DNA of 64,000 nt, from positions 1,054,001 through 1,118,000 of the forward strand of contig JAGMVK010000008.1 in assembly GCA_020747065.1 (NCBI GenBank). Direction: 5' to 3'. The translations under genes were made by a program, and so were the position numbers. This document shows, one piece after another, positions 49,888 to 61,300 of the stretch. Below the pieces are notes generated by a model, which had not been told where the DNA came from, made no database searches, and was given only the letters and a program-made list of their open reading frames with translations. Numbering within the stretch: position 1 is the stretch's first letter; every line of letters begins with the position of its first letter. The DNA is from Cadophora sp. MPI-SDFR-AT-0126 (taxonomy: Eukaryota; Ascomycota; Leotiomycetes; Helotiales; Ploettnerulaceae).

Positions 49888-50487
49888 GGATCCTTGAGAA
49901 GGTCCTGCTCAAGGTCAAAAGCTTGGAAATGCGGAGTGTTGGATCTCCTAAGGTCAATCGCAATAGCTTCCTGATCTAAGTCCAAGTATCAAAGATAAGC
50001 TCATATCGCGATTTACAATCAGTTACCAGAATCTAGTATCTACTCCGTGTCTCCACACACATCCATCCCAACCCGGCAGGACGTTTATGCAAAGTTTGGA
50101 CCCCTGCCCGGCACTTCCACCCCTCGGTTAATCGCGACCCCACACCCAACCTTGGCTGTCCCCCGACACACGTTTCCACCAATCCCACTCTCTGGCATTC
50201 ACGATATGGAAAAAGGCGACTCCTTTGAGCTGCTGAATGAGGGCTACAATCCGATGCAGGCGGGGTACGTTACATGGTCTTGAGCAGCGCTTTCCACCAC
50301 TATCACTACAAAAATCGATCGGATGAAAGTCGGGGAAGCGAGCTATTGATCCCAACCATTAGCGGAGGGGAAGATATAGATTGTATAAATGAAACATGTT
50401 TGCTCGCCCTTCTACTTATACTTCATCTCATCTTTTCTTCAACGACCTGAAAACAAGAGACGGAAAGATTCCCATTGCAACTCAATC
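49888..50487. other. intergenic region with promoter of the secreted-protein gene
   Basis: About 600 bases between the kinase remnant and the small secreted-protein gene. A 78-codon Pro/His-rich frame (50047-50283) has no domain. The right part is the core promoter described separately. Confidence 0.45.
50384..50390 (+). promoter_or_regulatory. TATA box of the secreted-protein gene
   Basis: A TATAAAT match lies 98-104 bases before the ATG at 50488, followed by a pyrimidine-rich leader. Distance and match are typical of a highly regulated fungal gene. Confidence 0.5.
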
Positions 50488-51607
50488 ATGAAGTTTCTCG
50501 CCCCCCTCCTGCTCCTCAGCATATCTCTTCAGAATGTCGAGGCTGCTACATGGTACATTCTCATTCTTACATCCCTCACTGAGGTATCTGTTACTAACTC
50601 TTCAGGTATTTCTTACGCTGGTACACACCCAGCTCCTCAGCACAATTTCAAAAGGTTCGCTCCCTCTCTTCTTCCTCCCGCTCGTTATCCACTTTTCACT
50701 TTCCATGCTTGAAGCGCGAGATCTTTAACCTTCACAGTTCTCCATGGTAATGACCGTCCCACCAATCAAGCAAGCAGGAACCTATTATCTCTGGCCCGGA
50801 CTTCAGGATACAGGTAACACCGGTGTCTACCAGGAGGTTCTCGATGGGAGGACGGGTTCTTGGTGGATTGGTGCTGGGTGGTGTTGTAGGTGTGTTGCTG
50901 TTTCCCAACCCAATTTTTTGTTTCCAAGAAATGAAAAACGATAACATCCCACTGACATCTAACAGCAACCCAAGTCTTCCATGGGGCTCAGGATTCTCTG
51001 TTCGTATTCCCTATCTGCAATGAAAATCACAGATATGAACATGATACTAACGGTCTCGCAGGCATCAGCTGGCAACAAAGTCACGATCTCCAATACCCGG
51101 GACTCAAACGGCGTGAACTGGACCGCAACCATGAGTATGGGCTCTTCATCTACAAAAGACTCGTTTCCACTAGGCTATAAGAATTTCAACCAGGTGCGCT
51201 CCAGTGTTCTCCTAGTTGGGTTGTTTGAGCCTCGCTTATCTAGGTTGCTTGTTTCTTATCAGGCTTTGCTCGCCATCGAACTCACGGGCGTGACGTGGGA
51301 TTTCGGAGCTCTGACGTGGAATAACGTCGTCATGGTATGTTGTTCAAATCTTTTTTCTTCTGGTATTGTGTCGAGATTGGACTAATTCTGATCGCAGGTG
51401 ATGAATACGACTGAGACAGCTTGGTGTACAAAGTACGTATTTTGCTGTCCTAGAGTTCTGAGAGAGTGGAGGACTAATTAAATTATTAGTGCTCCGCAAA
51501 ATTACAATTCGGCAACGAAGTATACCATGACTACGCCAAAGGCGGTCACTTCTGGTGGATCGACGACGTGCACGATTGATCAGGTTGTTATGCAGGGACC
51601 GGCTTGA
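50488..51607 (+). CDS. small secreted protein, concanavalin A-like beta-sandwich
   Basis: Eight short exons (50488-50552, 50606-50654, 50738-50889, 50966-50999, 51062-51193, 51263-51334, 51398-51432, 51490-51607) give 218 residues. All seven introns (53-83 nt) keep frame; two use GTTCG donors. A signal peptide is clear (MKFLAPLLLLSISLQNVEA, cut about residue 19). The mature part reads as a beta-sandwich: TVPPIKQAGTYYLWPGLQ, GSWWIGAGWCCSN, GNKVTISNTRDSNGVNW, FNQALLAIELTGVTWDFG and STTCTIDQVVM. Two or more disulfides are possible. I recognise the fold type (glucanase/lectin-like), but no catalytic Glu pair is evident, so binding or enzyme activity is not claimed. A TATA box lies 100 bases upstream. 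The gene converges on the regulator to its right, with only 172 bases between them. Confidence 0.75.
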
Positions 51608-51779
51608 TTGAGTAGTGTAGTGTTAGGATCTTAACGGGGAAGGTGAACCGAGAAGTGCTGTAAAGAAGAAGTGGATTGGAGAATTCGAGTATTACGCCAA
51701 TTATGGTATTAAATTCATTCATGCGGGGTTGACAATGTTTATGCACAGTAGTAGTGAGACTCCTTACAATGTCCCTCCC

Positions 51780-53845
51780 TCATTTGGCGACCAATGCAAC
51801 ATCATCCTCAGCGTCAGCGTCAGCCTCATCCTCAACATCAACACCAACCCCCACCCCCTCCCTAGCAATCCACCTCTGCACCAACCAAAACGCCCTCAAA
51901 CACGCGGTCCCCAGCAGAAAATCCTCTAGCCCGATCGCCATCCCCGTACACGCCATCTGCTTCCTCAGAAACCTGCCCCTATGATCATCCCTCGCACACG
52001 GCGCAGCAACCAACAGAATCCACAGGAAGATACCAGGGATCTCCTTCCAGTTGCGAAGGCCGACGAGGGAGATGTTTGAGTACATGCGCTCTTGCAGATC
52101 GGGAAGGAAGTTCTGCGAGAGTGGTGTGAGGGTTTGGATGGCGGAGGTGTAGACTAGGGCGGAGAGGCGGATGGTGTCGATTATTATGTCGCTGGTGGGA
52201 GTTATGGCGACGGTTTCTAGAGGAGGGATGGCGCTGACGCGTTTGTGTAACCCTAAACGTTCAGTAAAACATCTTTGAAATCATCAGGGTATGTTAGAAG
52301 TATCTCACATGCTGCTGTACTCTGTATCTTGGAGGTCTTAGTAGGTTCAAGCTCTGGTGATAGAAAACATGATGTGATCGATGTGGTCAGAAACCTCACG
52401 TCATCTAAGATTTCCGCAGCCGTGAGAGTCAGATTCAGAGTCTCTTTACACTCTCGAAAAGTGGTTGGATATGGGAGGACTGGACATCGTGCTTTGGCGG
52501 GGTAGTTCTCTCGGATGGGTAGCGGGGTTGCAATTGCGCTTTCCATGGATTGGAGATCGAGCTCTCGTTCGAATGCACATGCTAGCTCATAATCGGTTCT
52601 GTGATGTTCAGTAACCAGTTTCCAATAAACTTTGGAATTCTCACACGATCAAGACATGGGCGTTCAGGGGATCATTCATGCCCTGCAACCCACCCCGAAG
52701 CTTCAACATTTGCTTGATGCCTTCCATATGTGGCCAAATGTTCTCAGCGTTACCCCAAAACATCTATCAGATTGTATTGTCAGCTCAAAAGTGTACCCCA
52801 TAGGATTCACTGCTTGCATACCTCCAACACAACCAAGTGGATGACAATTCTCAGAGCCTGGTTTCCCACTAGGAAGAAGTCCTCCTGGATGAATTTATTC
52901 ACAAGAGACAGGACATGAGACTTGATCAACAAGGTTTCTGAATGTTTTACCATACCAGCATGATTCTGAGCTGCTGATGCCATGAGAATAGCCACATTGG
53001 GCATCAAAGGTGATTTCATCATCCAGGGCAAGATCTCTGCAGCGAAAAGTGGTGGAATGCTGCCTCCATCCACAGAACAAAAGGTCGGCGCCACAAAATT
53101 ATGGACTAGACATCATTACTTAGAAAGATCGGATCGTCTAGAATGTATTTCAGGCACAGAACTCACAGAAATGAAACAGTTCAGTATTCCGAAGAGTCGT
53201 TTTGACAGGCATGGTGTTGAACGTATTCAGCATTGATAGAACCCCGCCAACCATTTTCGGGCTGTCAAGTCGCTTATGCATCGCGTCCATGAATTTGAGT
53301 CTCCTATGGATTAATTCCATTTTGTTTTCTGATACCGATTCATCTTCGCCAAACCCTGGCTGCACTTCGCCAGTATCATCAACGATTGCCTGTTTGACTT
53401 CCTGCTTGATAGCAAGAATGGCTTCATGGTATGGGTAAGGGTCCTCGATTGAGTGTAATATGCGGCTTAATGGTATCGCTGGATATGTCAATTGTGGCTC
53501 ATGGATTGGTGGTGAAGTAGAGGAGTCTTCTGAGCTGGGACTATGATCGGCAAATCTCAAGGTATGCTCGCTTTGGAGGCTCTCCTTTCTCGTTGCACGT
53601 CCATTATTTGGGTCATCAAGTTCCTGCACATAGCAAGGCACTGGTGGGTACCGCCGTAGGCAATTTGCACAGGGGCCGTCTTTCCTCGGGTTACACTACA
53701 TGAATTTTGAGTCAGTTAAGTTCTGAAAATAGCTCTATAACGACAAAGAAAAGCTTGCCTTTTGTTTCCGCCTTCGACATTCGGTACATGAAATCTGGGG
53801 TCGTCGTCTCTGGCGGCGTGGCGGCGCGGGATCAAGGGTCTGCAT
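51780..53845 (-). CDS. Zn2Cys6 transcription factor, GC-AG intron inside the zinc cluster
   Basis: Six exons (53759-53845, 53167-53695, 52822-53105, 52645-52763, 52309-52598, 51780-52252) give 593 residues. Intron 1 (53696-53758) needs a GC donor (AAG|GCAAGC) and lies directly before the third cysteine; joined, the ligands are C20, C23, C30, C38, C41, C50 (CTECRRRKQK then CNPRKDGPC and NCLRRYPPVPC). The other four introns (46-61 nt) are GT-AG and in frame. The ATG at 53845 is the first after an in-frame stop. The regulatory part contains FFHNFVAPTFCSVDGGSIPP, MPNVAILMASAAQNH, WGNAENIWPHMEGIKQML, TDYELACAFERELDLQ and RLSALVYTSAIQ, the pattern of a fungal-specific regulator family with an FVAPxFCSVDG block. 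The last 15 residues are strongly acidic. Targets are unknown. Confidence 0.85.
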
Positions 53846-54835
53846 CTGGTCGTCGTTGCCTTCGCATGCAACGATGCGGACTTAACGATGATATATCATC
53901 AGATTTTGGTTGGGGTTTGGGGTTGCAGCAGATATGGAGAGGTCCCTGGGCCAGAAGCCTGGGCATTCAATGGTCTGGCTGAACATCCATTGTTTGCTTT
54001 TATTGGTTGAGGGCTGAGAGCTGAGAGCAGGGGGCCAAAGGAGTCGAATGAGGGGCGGTTTGGCAAGCCACATCTTGAACCTAAAACTGGTTTGGGTTGC
54101 AATTCGCGATCTGGGATTCGGTAAATCTGAAGTGGCTTGTCTAGATGTCTTGGAAATCTGGGTTTGTCCCGTCGGCATGGTATGATGAGGGTCCAAAAGT
54201 GCAGCAACTGGAAATGAAACTGGCTCAAAAAGAAGACGATTGTAAAAGGTGCTGCATCTGCTATAATCCTTTCCAGATATTCGAGAACCAGTTTACTTCA
54301 TGACTTGACCGCGCACGAGTATAATTTCGGTTGTGGCCAACCGCCATTCCTCTCATGACAATGTTCAGGAGGTTTCATAGGCTGTATGTCACTAAGCGGG
54401 GCGGGGTAACCCCCTTTCCAGCTACGGCTGTCCCCATGCTCCAGCCCCCTTGAAAGTCTGTTACTAACACTAACTCTGTCCAGATAACATGAAATGGTAT
54501 CTAACTGTCCTTTCGTGATGCCATTTTCGAACCAAGGCATGTGAAATCCGCGCGTCACTGCTCGGAATGCGAGAACAACGAGGACGTCAAGTCGTCCGGC
54601 ACTGGTCGTACCTTCCTCCCCACAGATGGAAGTGCGAAGTTCTAAACCTCCAACCACATTGAGATGCATCTTCAGCAATCATTAGTAGTCGTCAACACCG
54701 CACCCTCAATCAGTATCGGACGTACGCAAGCATGACTCCGACACTTGGCCTGTGACTCCGTTTCTAGTAAGTGTATTGGATCCGGACTGAAAATACCCTC
54801 AGCGCTCAACATGTCTATGACATATATGGCTCAAT
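53846..54835. other. intergenic region upstream of the third regulator
   Basis: About 1 kb that holds the promoter side of the minus-strand regulator. A minus-strand frame at 54298-54678 (126 codons) has no domain or upstream promoter and is not called. Confidence 0.45.
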
Positions 54836-55579
54836 TTGCTAGCCACTGTGATCTTTGCCCCAGAACATGATTATTCCAGTATCCAGCTTATCGAATATGA
54901 ACAGAGAACCTGCTCCTATTCGGTTGGCTTCTTTGCCAGTGGCAAACCTCCGTTCTCAATTCTTGGAATGTCGGAAAAAAATGTTCCTGGACAATGCAGA
55001 GGTCTGGTCGCGAAGCATGGTCTCCCTATCAGTTTCCTGCTCCTCGAAGATGGGCCACTCTTCACGCCAGGCAATTTGATGAAAGGCATACCGAAAGGTG
55101 TGAAAGAAAAGAAGAACAGCTGCTGTTGCCGAACATTACTGGAGCAAACACGCCCCAGCATAGACTGGAGATTAGCCTTTAAGACCTCCAAAACCCTTCG
55201 CCTGACACTGAATGCCACGAGTTGGGAGTGGAAAGAACTAGCCACGTGCAAATCACTACAGCGAGACTTTTTTCCGGATATTATGGCTCGTGAATTGTAA
55301 GTTGTGCTTAACAAATCGAGTTCTTGCCTCCCATGTTGTCCGGACAAATTTCCGGACCGGATTTGTGCTGCAATACGTCCTGTGTGGTAGACAGCCGTGT
55401 ATGGAAGACTTTCTATGCTCTCCTCAACGCCCCTCAAAAGGGTCAAGTATGCATTGTCAAAGAGGTACTTACAGGCGAGAGAGACAGTCCAAAGGTACAG
55501 AATACAGAACGGATGCTCAGTCCTCCCAGTTACTTCCCACAGAAGGATAGATCCACAAAATGGGTGGATTATGCCAACG
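54836..55579 (+). pseudogene. coding-like region of unknown family, probably truncated by an internal stop
   Basis: An open frame after a stop at 54818 reads like protein (CSYSVGFFASGKPPFSILG, GLPISFLLLEDGPLFTPGN, SWEWKELATCKSLQRDFF). A GTAAGT donor at 55297 and an acceptor ending at 55394 join it in frame to RVWKTFYALLNAPQKGQV, a second coding-like exon. This stops at TAA about 55582, yet the same frame continues with protein-like sequence (PPETHMWLWRVDADISLLAH) to a TGA near 55706. A C-to-T change (CAA to TAA) would explain the stop. The start is unresolved: no good ATG precedes the first protein-like residues. No family was recognised. The minus-strand frame across the same bases (54916-55614) is judged its antisense shadow. 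Confidence 0.3.
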
Positions 55580-57616
55580 GCTAACCATTGCAGGACACTC
55601 CACCTGAGACTCACATGTGGCTCTGGAGAGTCGATGCTGATATATCACTCCTAGCACACACTTGTGTCTTTTGGCACTTGCTTTCCAGGCGAGCTGAACG
55701 CTGCTGAGAAGGCAACGGTTGAGAACCTCGGAAGACGACATGAGGGTATCGGAAGCCGATTACAGGCAGAGTGGACCCAGAACGCTGATCAAAGTCTCCT
55801 TCATAATCCTGACCCCGGTCCATTGGAAACAGACGCATCTCAAAAGGAATGTGAGTTCCGCGGGGAGATGGTTCAATAGCAGACAATGACATGTGTCAAA
55901 AGTCAAAAATCAAAAGTAACATGCTGCTATACCTCCAAGAATGAGATAGAGAAGAGACTGACTGAAGTGAGAATTTCAGCTAATTTGGACCAAGGAGAAA
56001 GGGTCGGCGGGTATCTAGACAACAGCCTCTGATGTCGACATGCGTGAGGATATTTTTGAACGACTAGTTCCTAATCCCCGGCGCCACCATGAACTGGAAA
56101 CTCTTGCAACCAACATCGGGTCTGCGGTAGAGTACCCATTGAAATTCTGACAGAGCACGAGATGAGAGTCTCTTGATTTTGACTTCTCTTCGGGCTTTGA
56201 TGGTCAAGTCTTTTGGCCGAACAGAAGAACCGAACTTCCATGTGGCGGAGATGAGCCTCTGTAGTGGCTTCATATGAGGCTGATACGATATTGGCCTTGC
56301 CCTCAAGCAAATTCCGAACCGTGGCAGAGACTGCGAGCAAAAGCTCTCCAGATCAGGATATTCTCGACGGAACAGAGGTGATATGATGGATCAAGATCCA
56401 AGTATTTTCTTCGGCAAGCCTAAGGTTTGGCAAAACGTGACTCGGAATCGGCGGGGACCTAGCCGAAGAGATTCACGGGCGAGACGGGCGACATGCGATG
56501 CCGCGCCGCCACCGAGACATTTTCTCTTCCTCACCAACTCACTCGCTCCCTCTCTGACCACAATCTTCCTCCCAGATAATTTTCTTGCGTTGCATTCGTG
56601 CGGCATTACTGCAGGTACTGGAAGAAGTACGAGTGTACGAAAGAAATCACGCCACAATTGTTATCTGCCACAGTCGATACCCTTAAAGTTGAAGGACGAG
56701 TTCTGGCTTTTTGACTAGCATCGTACCATCTCATACGATGTTATCCCTGCGTCATTATCAGCCCACACGAAGGATTGCTGCACGCCTGGCACCTGTAGAC
56801 AGATGGACCCTTCCAGCGGCACGGCCCCTCCAACAACACAACCCCTCCATAGCTAGCTTCCACTCCTCCGGAATCTGTCCGCTTGGATTTAGCATCGAGA
56901 TGCACCCGTATCTCCACACTCAGCCATGCTTGTTATCCCCATGTGAGAGTCCGTTGTTTAGTCCACAGGCCGTCGGAATGCATGGCAGGGACAGTAATCG
57001 AAAATGATCTCTCGGCCCAGTCAACATCGAGAGATTCGTCCCAATCGTCCCAGATACTTCTGTCTGTAAGCAGCCAGCATACAGATCCCAGTTATTGTAC
57101 AGTTTAAACGGGACAATCAGCGTCCCCAAACGAGTCTCGGCCAGTCAGTCCCGGCCAGCACCATGGTATGGGCTTGTCGGCGAATTGCTGCATGCCATGC
57201 ATCACCCCATAGAATATGGATCGCGGGAACCAAATCGCTGTCTTGATGCTGCAAGACAGGCAGGCTCCGAGTAAGAATTGGAAGAGGTTGTTGAAAATCA
57301 GACCACCTTTTGCCAACCTATCATGCTCTCACACAGCTTACCGTGCTGCCGAGTCGACCCCTTCAAGAGGAATGTGTTGAAACTGTGTATCTGATGCTTC
57401 CCCTCAATCAAGAAAATCCCTTATAAGGCTTGAGCCTTCTGCTCTCAAGTGCCTCTTCAATTGATCAAGCAATTCGTTCAAATAATCATTCGGTCCTACT
57501 TTTTTGTGCAGGATCATTTTCAACAACACAACAGAAAGGTCATCGAACCTCCCCCCGCAATACACCGGACCTCGTCCGCAAACGGAATCCTCACTACTAC
57601 ACCAACCGCCAACATC
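55580..57616. other. gap with weak coding signals, then the phosphoketolase upstream region
   Basis: Downstream coding-like residues of the preceding remnant reach about 55706. A minus-strand frame at 56064-56306 ends in KSFQFMVAPGIRN and could be the end of another decayed gene. No gene is called. From about 57000 the sequence is upstream region and leader of the phosphoketolase gene; the leader is C-rich just before the ATG at 57617. Confidence 0.35.
57422..57428 (+). promoter_or_regulatory. TATA-like element of the phosphoketolase gene
   Basis: TATAAGG lies 190 bases before the ATG at 57617. It is the best core-promoter candidate in the upstream region; the distance implies a leader of about 150 bases or a leader intron. 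Confidence 0.3.
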
Positions 57617-60073
57617 ATGGTATCTGCTTCTGCTGCAGACGAAGTTGTCGTCAAGAGCATTTCCCCCTACGGAGTAGCTCGCTCAACTGTAGAGGGAAAG
57701 CCCCTTTCAGCCGAGGAAATCCGCAAATATGACGCCTACTTCCGCGCCAGTATGTACCTTTGCTTAGGTATGCTCTACCTTCGCGAAAATGCCCTTCTCA
57801 AGAAGCCTCTCGATGTCAAGCACCTCAAGGCAAGATTACTGGGTCATTGGGGGTCTGACGCTGGTCAATCGTTCACATGGATGCACATGAATCGTCTGAT
57901 CAAGAAGTACGACTTGGATGTCCTGTTCATCTCGGGCCCGGGCCATGGAGCCCCAGGTATCATTTCGCAATCCTACCTGGAAGGTGTGTACTCGGAGGTG
58001 TACCCAGACAAGGCTGAGGATGAGGAGGGAATGAGGAAATTTTTCAAGCAATTCTCCTTCCCAGGAGGAATTGGCTCCCACGCTACCCCAGAGACACCAG
58101 GTAGTATTCACGAAGGTGGTGAACTTGGTTACTCAATCTCCCATGCATTCGGTACTGTCTTCGATAACCCCAACCTTATCACACTCACCATGGTCGGAGA
58201 TGGTGAAGCTGAGACTGGACCTCTTGCAACCAGTTGGCACAGCACCAAATTTCTGAACCCAATCTGCGACGGTGCAGTCCTCCCAGTCCTTCATCTCAAT
58301 GGATACAAAATCAATAACCCAACTCTCCTCGCCAGAATCAGTCACGAAGAGCTGACAGCTCTATTCATCGGTTACGGATGGAAGCCATACTTTGTCGAAG
58401 GTAGCGATATGGAGAGTATGCACCAAGCAATGGCTGCCACGCTCGAGCAGTGCGTTCTGGAGATCCGCAAATACCAGAAGGAAGCTCGTGATTCAGGAAA
58501 GGCATTCAGACCTCGCTGGCCTATGATTGTCCTCAGAAGTCCTAAGGGATGGAGTGGACCAAGAAAAATTGACGGGAAGTTACTCGAAGGCTTCTGGCGC
58601 TCGCATCAAATCCCGATCGCGGACGTCGCTTCGAACTCAGCACATCTCAAGCTATTGGAGCAATGGATGAAGTCTTACAAACCCGAGGAGACTTTTGATA
58701 AGACCGGAAGATTGATTCCAGAATTGAAGGAGCTTGCTCCTGTTGGCAATGCCCGTATGAGTGCCAACCCTGTCGGCAACGGTGGTCTCCTGAAGAAGCC
58801 CCTCAACATGCCAGACTTCAAGAAGTATGCCTTCACGGATATCAACCCTGGTATCTCGAATCTTCCCAGCATGTCCAATATGTCCAAATTCCTCCGCGAT
58901 ATCGTTGCAAACAACTTGACCAACTTCCGTGTCTTTGGTCCAGACGAGACCGAGTCCAATAAGCTTGGCGAGATCTACAAGGCAGGGAAGAAGGTCTGGA
59001 TGGGCGAGTACTTTCAGGAAGATCAAGATGGTGGAAACTTGGCTATGGAAGGCCGTGTCATGGAGATGCTCAGTGAGCATACTTGCGAAGGTTGGTTGGA
59101 AGGTTACATTCTCTCTGGCCGTCACGGTTTCCTCAACAGTTACGAGCCCTTCATTCACATCATCGACTCCATGGTCAATCAACATTGTAAATGGCTCGAG
59201 AAGTGTAACGAGATCGAGTGGCGTGCAAAGGTCGCTTCCCTCAATATCCTCCTCACGGCCACTGTCTGGAGGCAAGATCACAACGGTTTCACCCATCAAG
59301 ATCCGGGTTTCCTCGATGTCGTCGCCAACAAGAGCCCCGAAGTCGTCCGTATCTATCTTCCACCCGACGGAAACACCCTCCTATCCGTCACCGACCATTG
59401 TCTCCGCAGCGTCAACTACGTTAACGTCATTGTCGCAGACAAGCAAGACCATCTCCAATTCCTCGATATGGACCAAGCCATCGAGCACTGCACCAAGGGT
59501 CTCGGTATTTGGGACTGGGCCAGCAACGACCAAGGCGAGAATCCCGATGTCATCATGGCATCCTGCGGCGACGTACCCACACTCGAATCCCTGGCGGCGA
59601 CCGCCCTCCTCCGAGAATTCCTCCCTCAACTCAAGGTCCGGTTCGTCAACGTCGTCGACCTCTTCAAGCTCATCTCCGCAATCGACCATCCCCACGGCAT
59701 GTCAGACGTCGAGTGGAAGGCCGTCTTCACGGACGATACACCCATCATCTTCAACTTCCACTCTTACCCTTGGCTCATCCACAGACTCACGTACAAGCGA
59801 CCGGGCCAGATCAACATCCACGTCCGTGGCTACAAAGAGAAAGGCAATATCGATACGCCGCTCGAGCTGGCTATCAGGAATCAAACTGATAGGTATAGTC
59901 TCGCGATGGACGCTATTGATCGTATCCCCACGCTGCATAACAAGGGTGCGGCTGCGCGCGAGAAGTTGATGAACCTCCAGATTGCGGCCAAGACTTGGGC
60001 ATTCGAGCATGGTATCGACCCGGTCTATATCACCAACTGGAGGTGGCCATACCCAAAGAATGCAAAGGCATAG
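57617..60073 (+). CDS. phk: phosphoketolase (xylulose-5-P / fructose-6-P)
   Basis: An intronless frame of 818 residues from the first ATG (57617; CATC before it), the usual length for the family. Thiamine-diphosphate enzyme marks are complete: GHWGSDAGQSF (residues 76-86), SGPGHGAPG (106-114), GGELGYSISHAFG, GDGEAETGPLATSWH (194-208, the TPP/Mg site), and later SGRHGFLNSYEPF and WRQDHNGFTHQDPGF. It splits xylulose 5-phosphate with inorganic phosphate into acetyl phosphate and glyceraldehyde 3-phosphate (fructose 6-phosphate gives erythrose 4-phosphate) in the cytosol. The frame can be read upstream without stops to 57449 but has no ATG there. Codon use in the second half favours C-ending codons, which suggests good expression. 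No acetate kinase or phosphotransacetylase gene is adjacent. Confidence 0.96.
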   Translation: MVSASAADEVVVKSISPYGVARSTVEGKPLSAEEIRKYDAYFRASMYLCLGMLYLRENALLKKPLDVKHLKARLLGHWGSDAGQSFTWMHMNRLIKKYDLDVLFISGPGHGAPGIISQSYLEGVYSEVYPDKAEDEEGMRKFFKQFSFPGGIGSHATPETPGSIHEGGELGYSISHAFGTVFDNPNLITLTMVGDGEAETGPLATSWHSTKFLNPICDGAVLPVLHLNGYKINNPTLLARISHEELTALFIGYGWKPYFVEGSDMESMHQAMAATLEQCVLEIRKYQKEARDSGKAFRPRWPMIVLRSPKGWSGPRKIDGKLLEGFWRSHQIPIADVASNSAHLKLLEQWMKSYKPEETFDKTGRLIPELKELAPVGNARMSANPVGNGGLLKKPLNMPDFKKYAFTDINPGISNLPSMSNMSKFLRDIVANNLTNFRVFGPDETESNKLGEIYKAGKKVWMGEYFQEDQDGGNLAMEGRVMEMLSEHTCEGWLEGYILSGRHGFLNSYEPFIHIIDSMVNQHCKWLEKCNEIEWRAKVASLNILLTATVWRQDHNGFTHQDPGFLDVVANKSPEVVRIYLPPDGNTLLSVTDHCLRSVNYVNVIVADKQDHLQFLDMDQAIEHCTKGLGIWDWASNDQGENPDVIMASCGDVPTLESLAATALLREFLPQLKVRFVNVVDLFKLISAIDHPHGMSDVEWKAVFTDDTPIIFNFHSYPWLIHRLTYKRPGQINIHVRGYKEKGNIDTPLELAIRNQTDRYSLAMDAIDRIPTLHNKGAAAREKLMNLQIAAKTWAFEHGIDPVYITNWRWPYPKNAKA

Positions 60074-61300
60074 ATAGTGATTGGAAGGAATGATAGAAGA
60101 TCGTCCGTTTGATACCGGTTTTAGCCTTTTTTTGGGGGAGGATGGTTTGGATTGGATTTTATGATCATGTTAACGACGGTTGCGGCTGGCGTCTTTCTCC
60201 TTTGTCGCAAATAGTCTTTTGAATAATTTCAGTGTTGACTCCTAAAATTGCCTTACTTCCCATTCAACTGTGCCGTGCTCTCGATCCCTTTACCATTCGC
60301 ATTTCGCAACCGAGCCTTCCAAGCGAATCCCTTTTATCGTTAAGGCCCTCAAATATTATCCAGAACACCAGATTCGCAAACAACATTCGCAATCTTCCCG
60401 AGTACTCTGGATCAACAGACACTCAAACCTAGAAGCACATGCCACGCCCTAGCATGCCTCTTCACGTCAACCTCGGCACCTTTTGCAATCCCCACAACGC
60501 TCACCCGCCGTGCATCCCCTAAATGCAACGATCTTGTCCATCACCAGTCCATCGCCAGCCCGTTGAAAAGTTATATTTGCGATTTGCAACAGAGTCCCCC
60601 CTCTCCAATTCCGTGCTTACGATCTATTCCCCCGAAGAATTTCCTATTCTCCATAATTCCGAATCCCAAATAATCTCGCACTCAATGATCCGAACCTCGC
60701 TCGTCGGAGACATGCCATGCCGGTGGAGATCCATAGTCCCGAGACAAAATACCAGCGACGAGGGACCTAAAAGGTCTCACTTCGAGTCTGATCGTTCTAG
60801 TGGTGTTCTGGTGGTGTTCGTGTGACGTTCTAGCGGTGTTCTAGAAGATGGTTTATCAACGTTCGGACTGTGGGACTCGGAAAGCCTTCCGCTTCGCGGT
60901 ATAGTGCGTGCTATGTCTTGGATTTTTTTGCTCTTGGTTTGGGTACGGCTCGGCTATCAGGAGAGCGAGCTGAATGAAGATTCCCAATCAGCTGGTGAGT
61001 ACGGAGAGTAAGTAGAGCTAAATTAGACGCGGGTCGGCACCAGGTATACGTATACAATGACAAATACGAGTAGTCAACAAGGATTGGCTCTGTGCTGGGA
61101 TGGGGTGAGGAAAGAGAGTTTTATTGCATGTAGCAGTGGTTACACAGTGACGGTGGTGGTACGGGTTTGGGTTCAGGGTTCTTGAGGTGTGGATCGTGTG
61201 TTGTGGATTGTCTATTTGTGACTTAGTTACCTGGTAGTGATTGGATAGTAGGAGGATAGTGAGAGTGGGAAAGGGGAAGATTGGAAGGAAAAGTGATTTT
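60074..61300. other. 3' flank of phosphoketolase and spacer
   Basis: About 1.2 kb without a supported gene. The T-rich stretch near 60125-60135 lies in the 3' flank. A small cluster of TTCTAG(T/C)GGTGTT-like units at about 60795-60850 is a minor repeat. The remainder shows nothing recognisable. Confidence 0.4.

Noticed and set aside
54916..55614. 232-codon minus-strand frame
   Set aside because: It mirrors a plus-strand coding-like region with an in-phase splice and has no domain; judged an antisense shadow.
58929..59969. 346-codon Ser/Thr-rich plus-strand frame
   Set aside because: It lies wholly inside the phosphoketolase gene in another frame, a result of its C-rich third positions.
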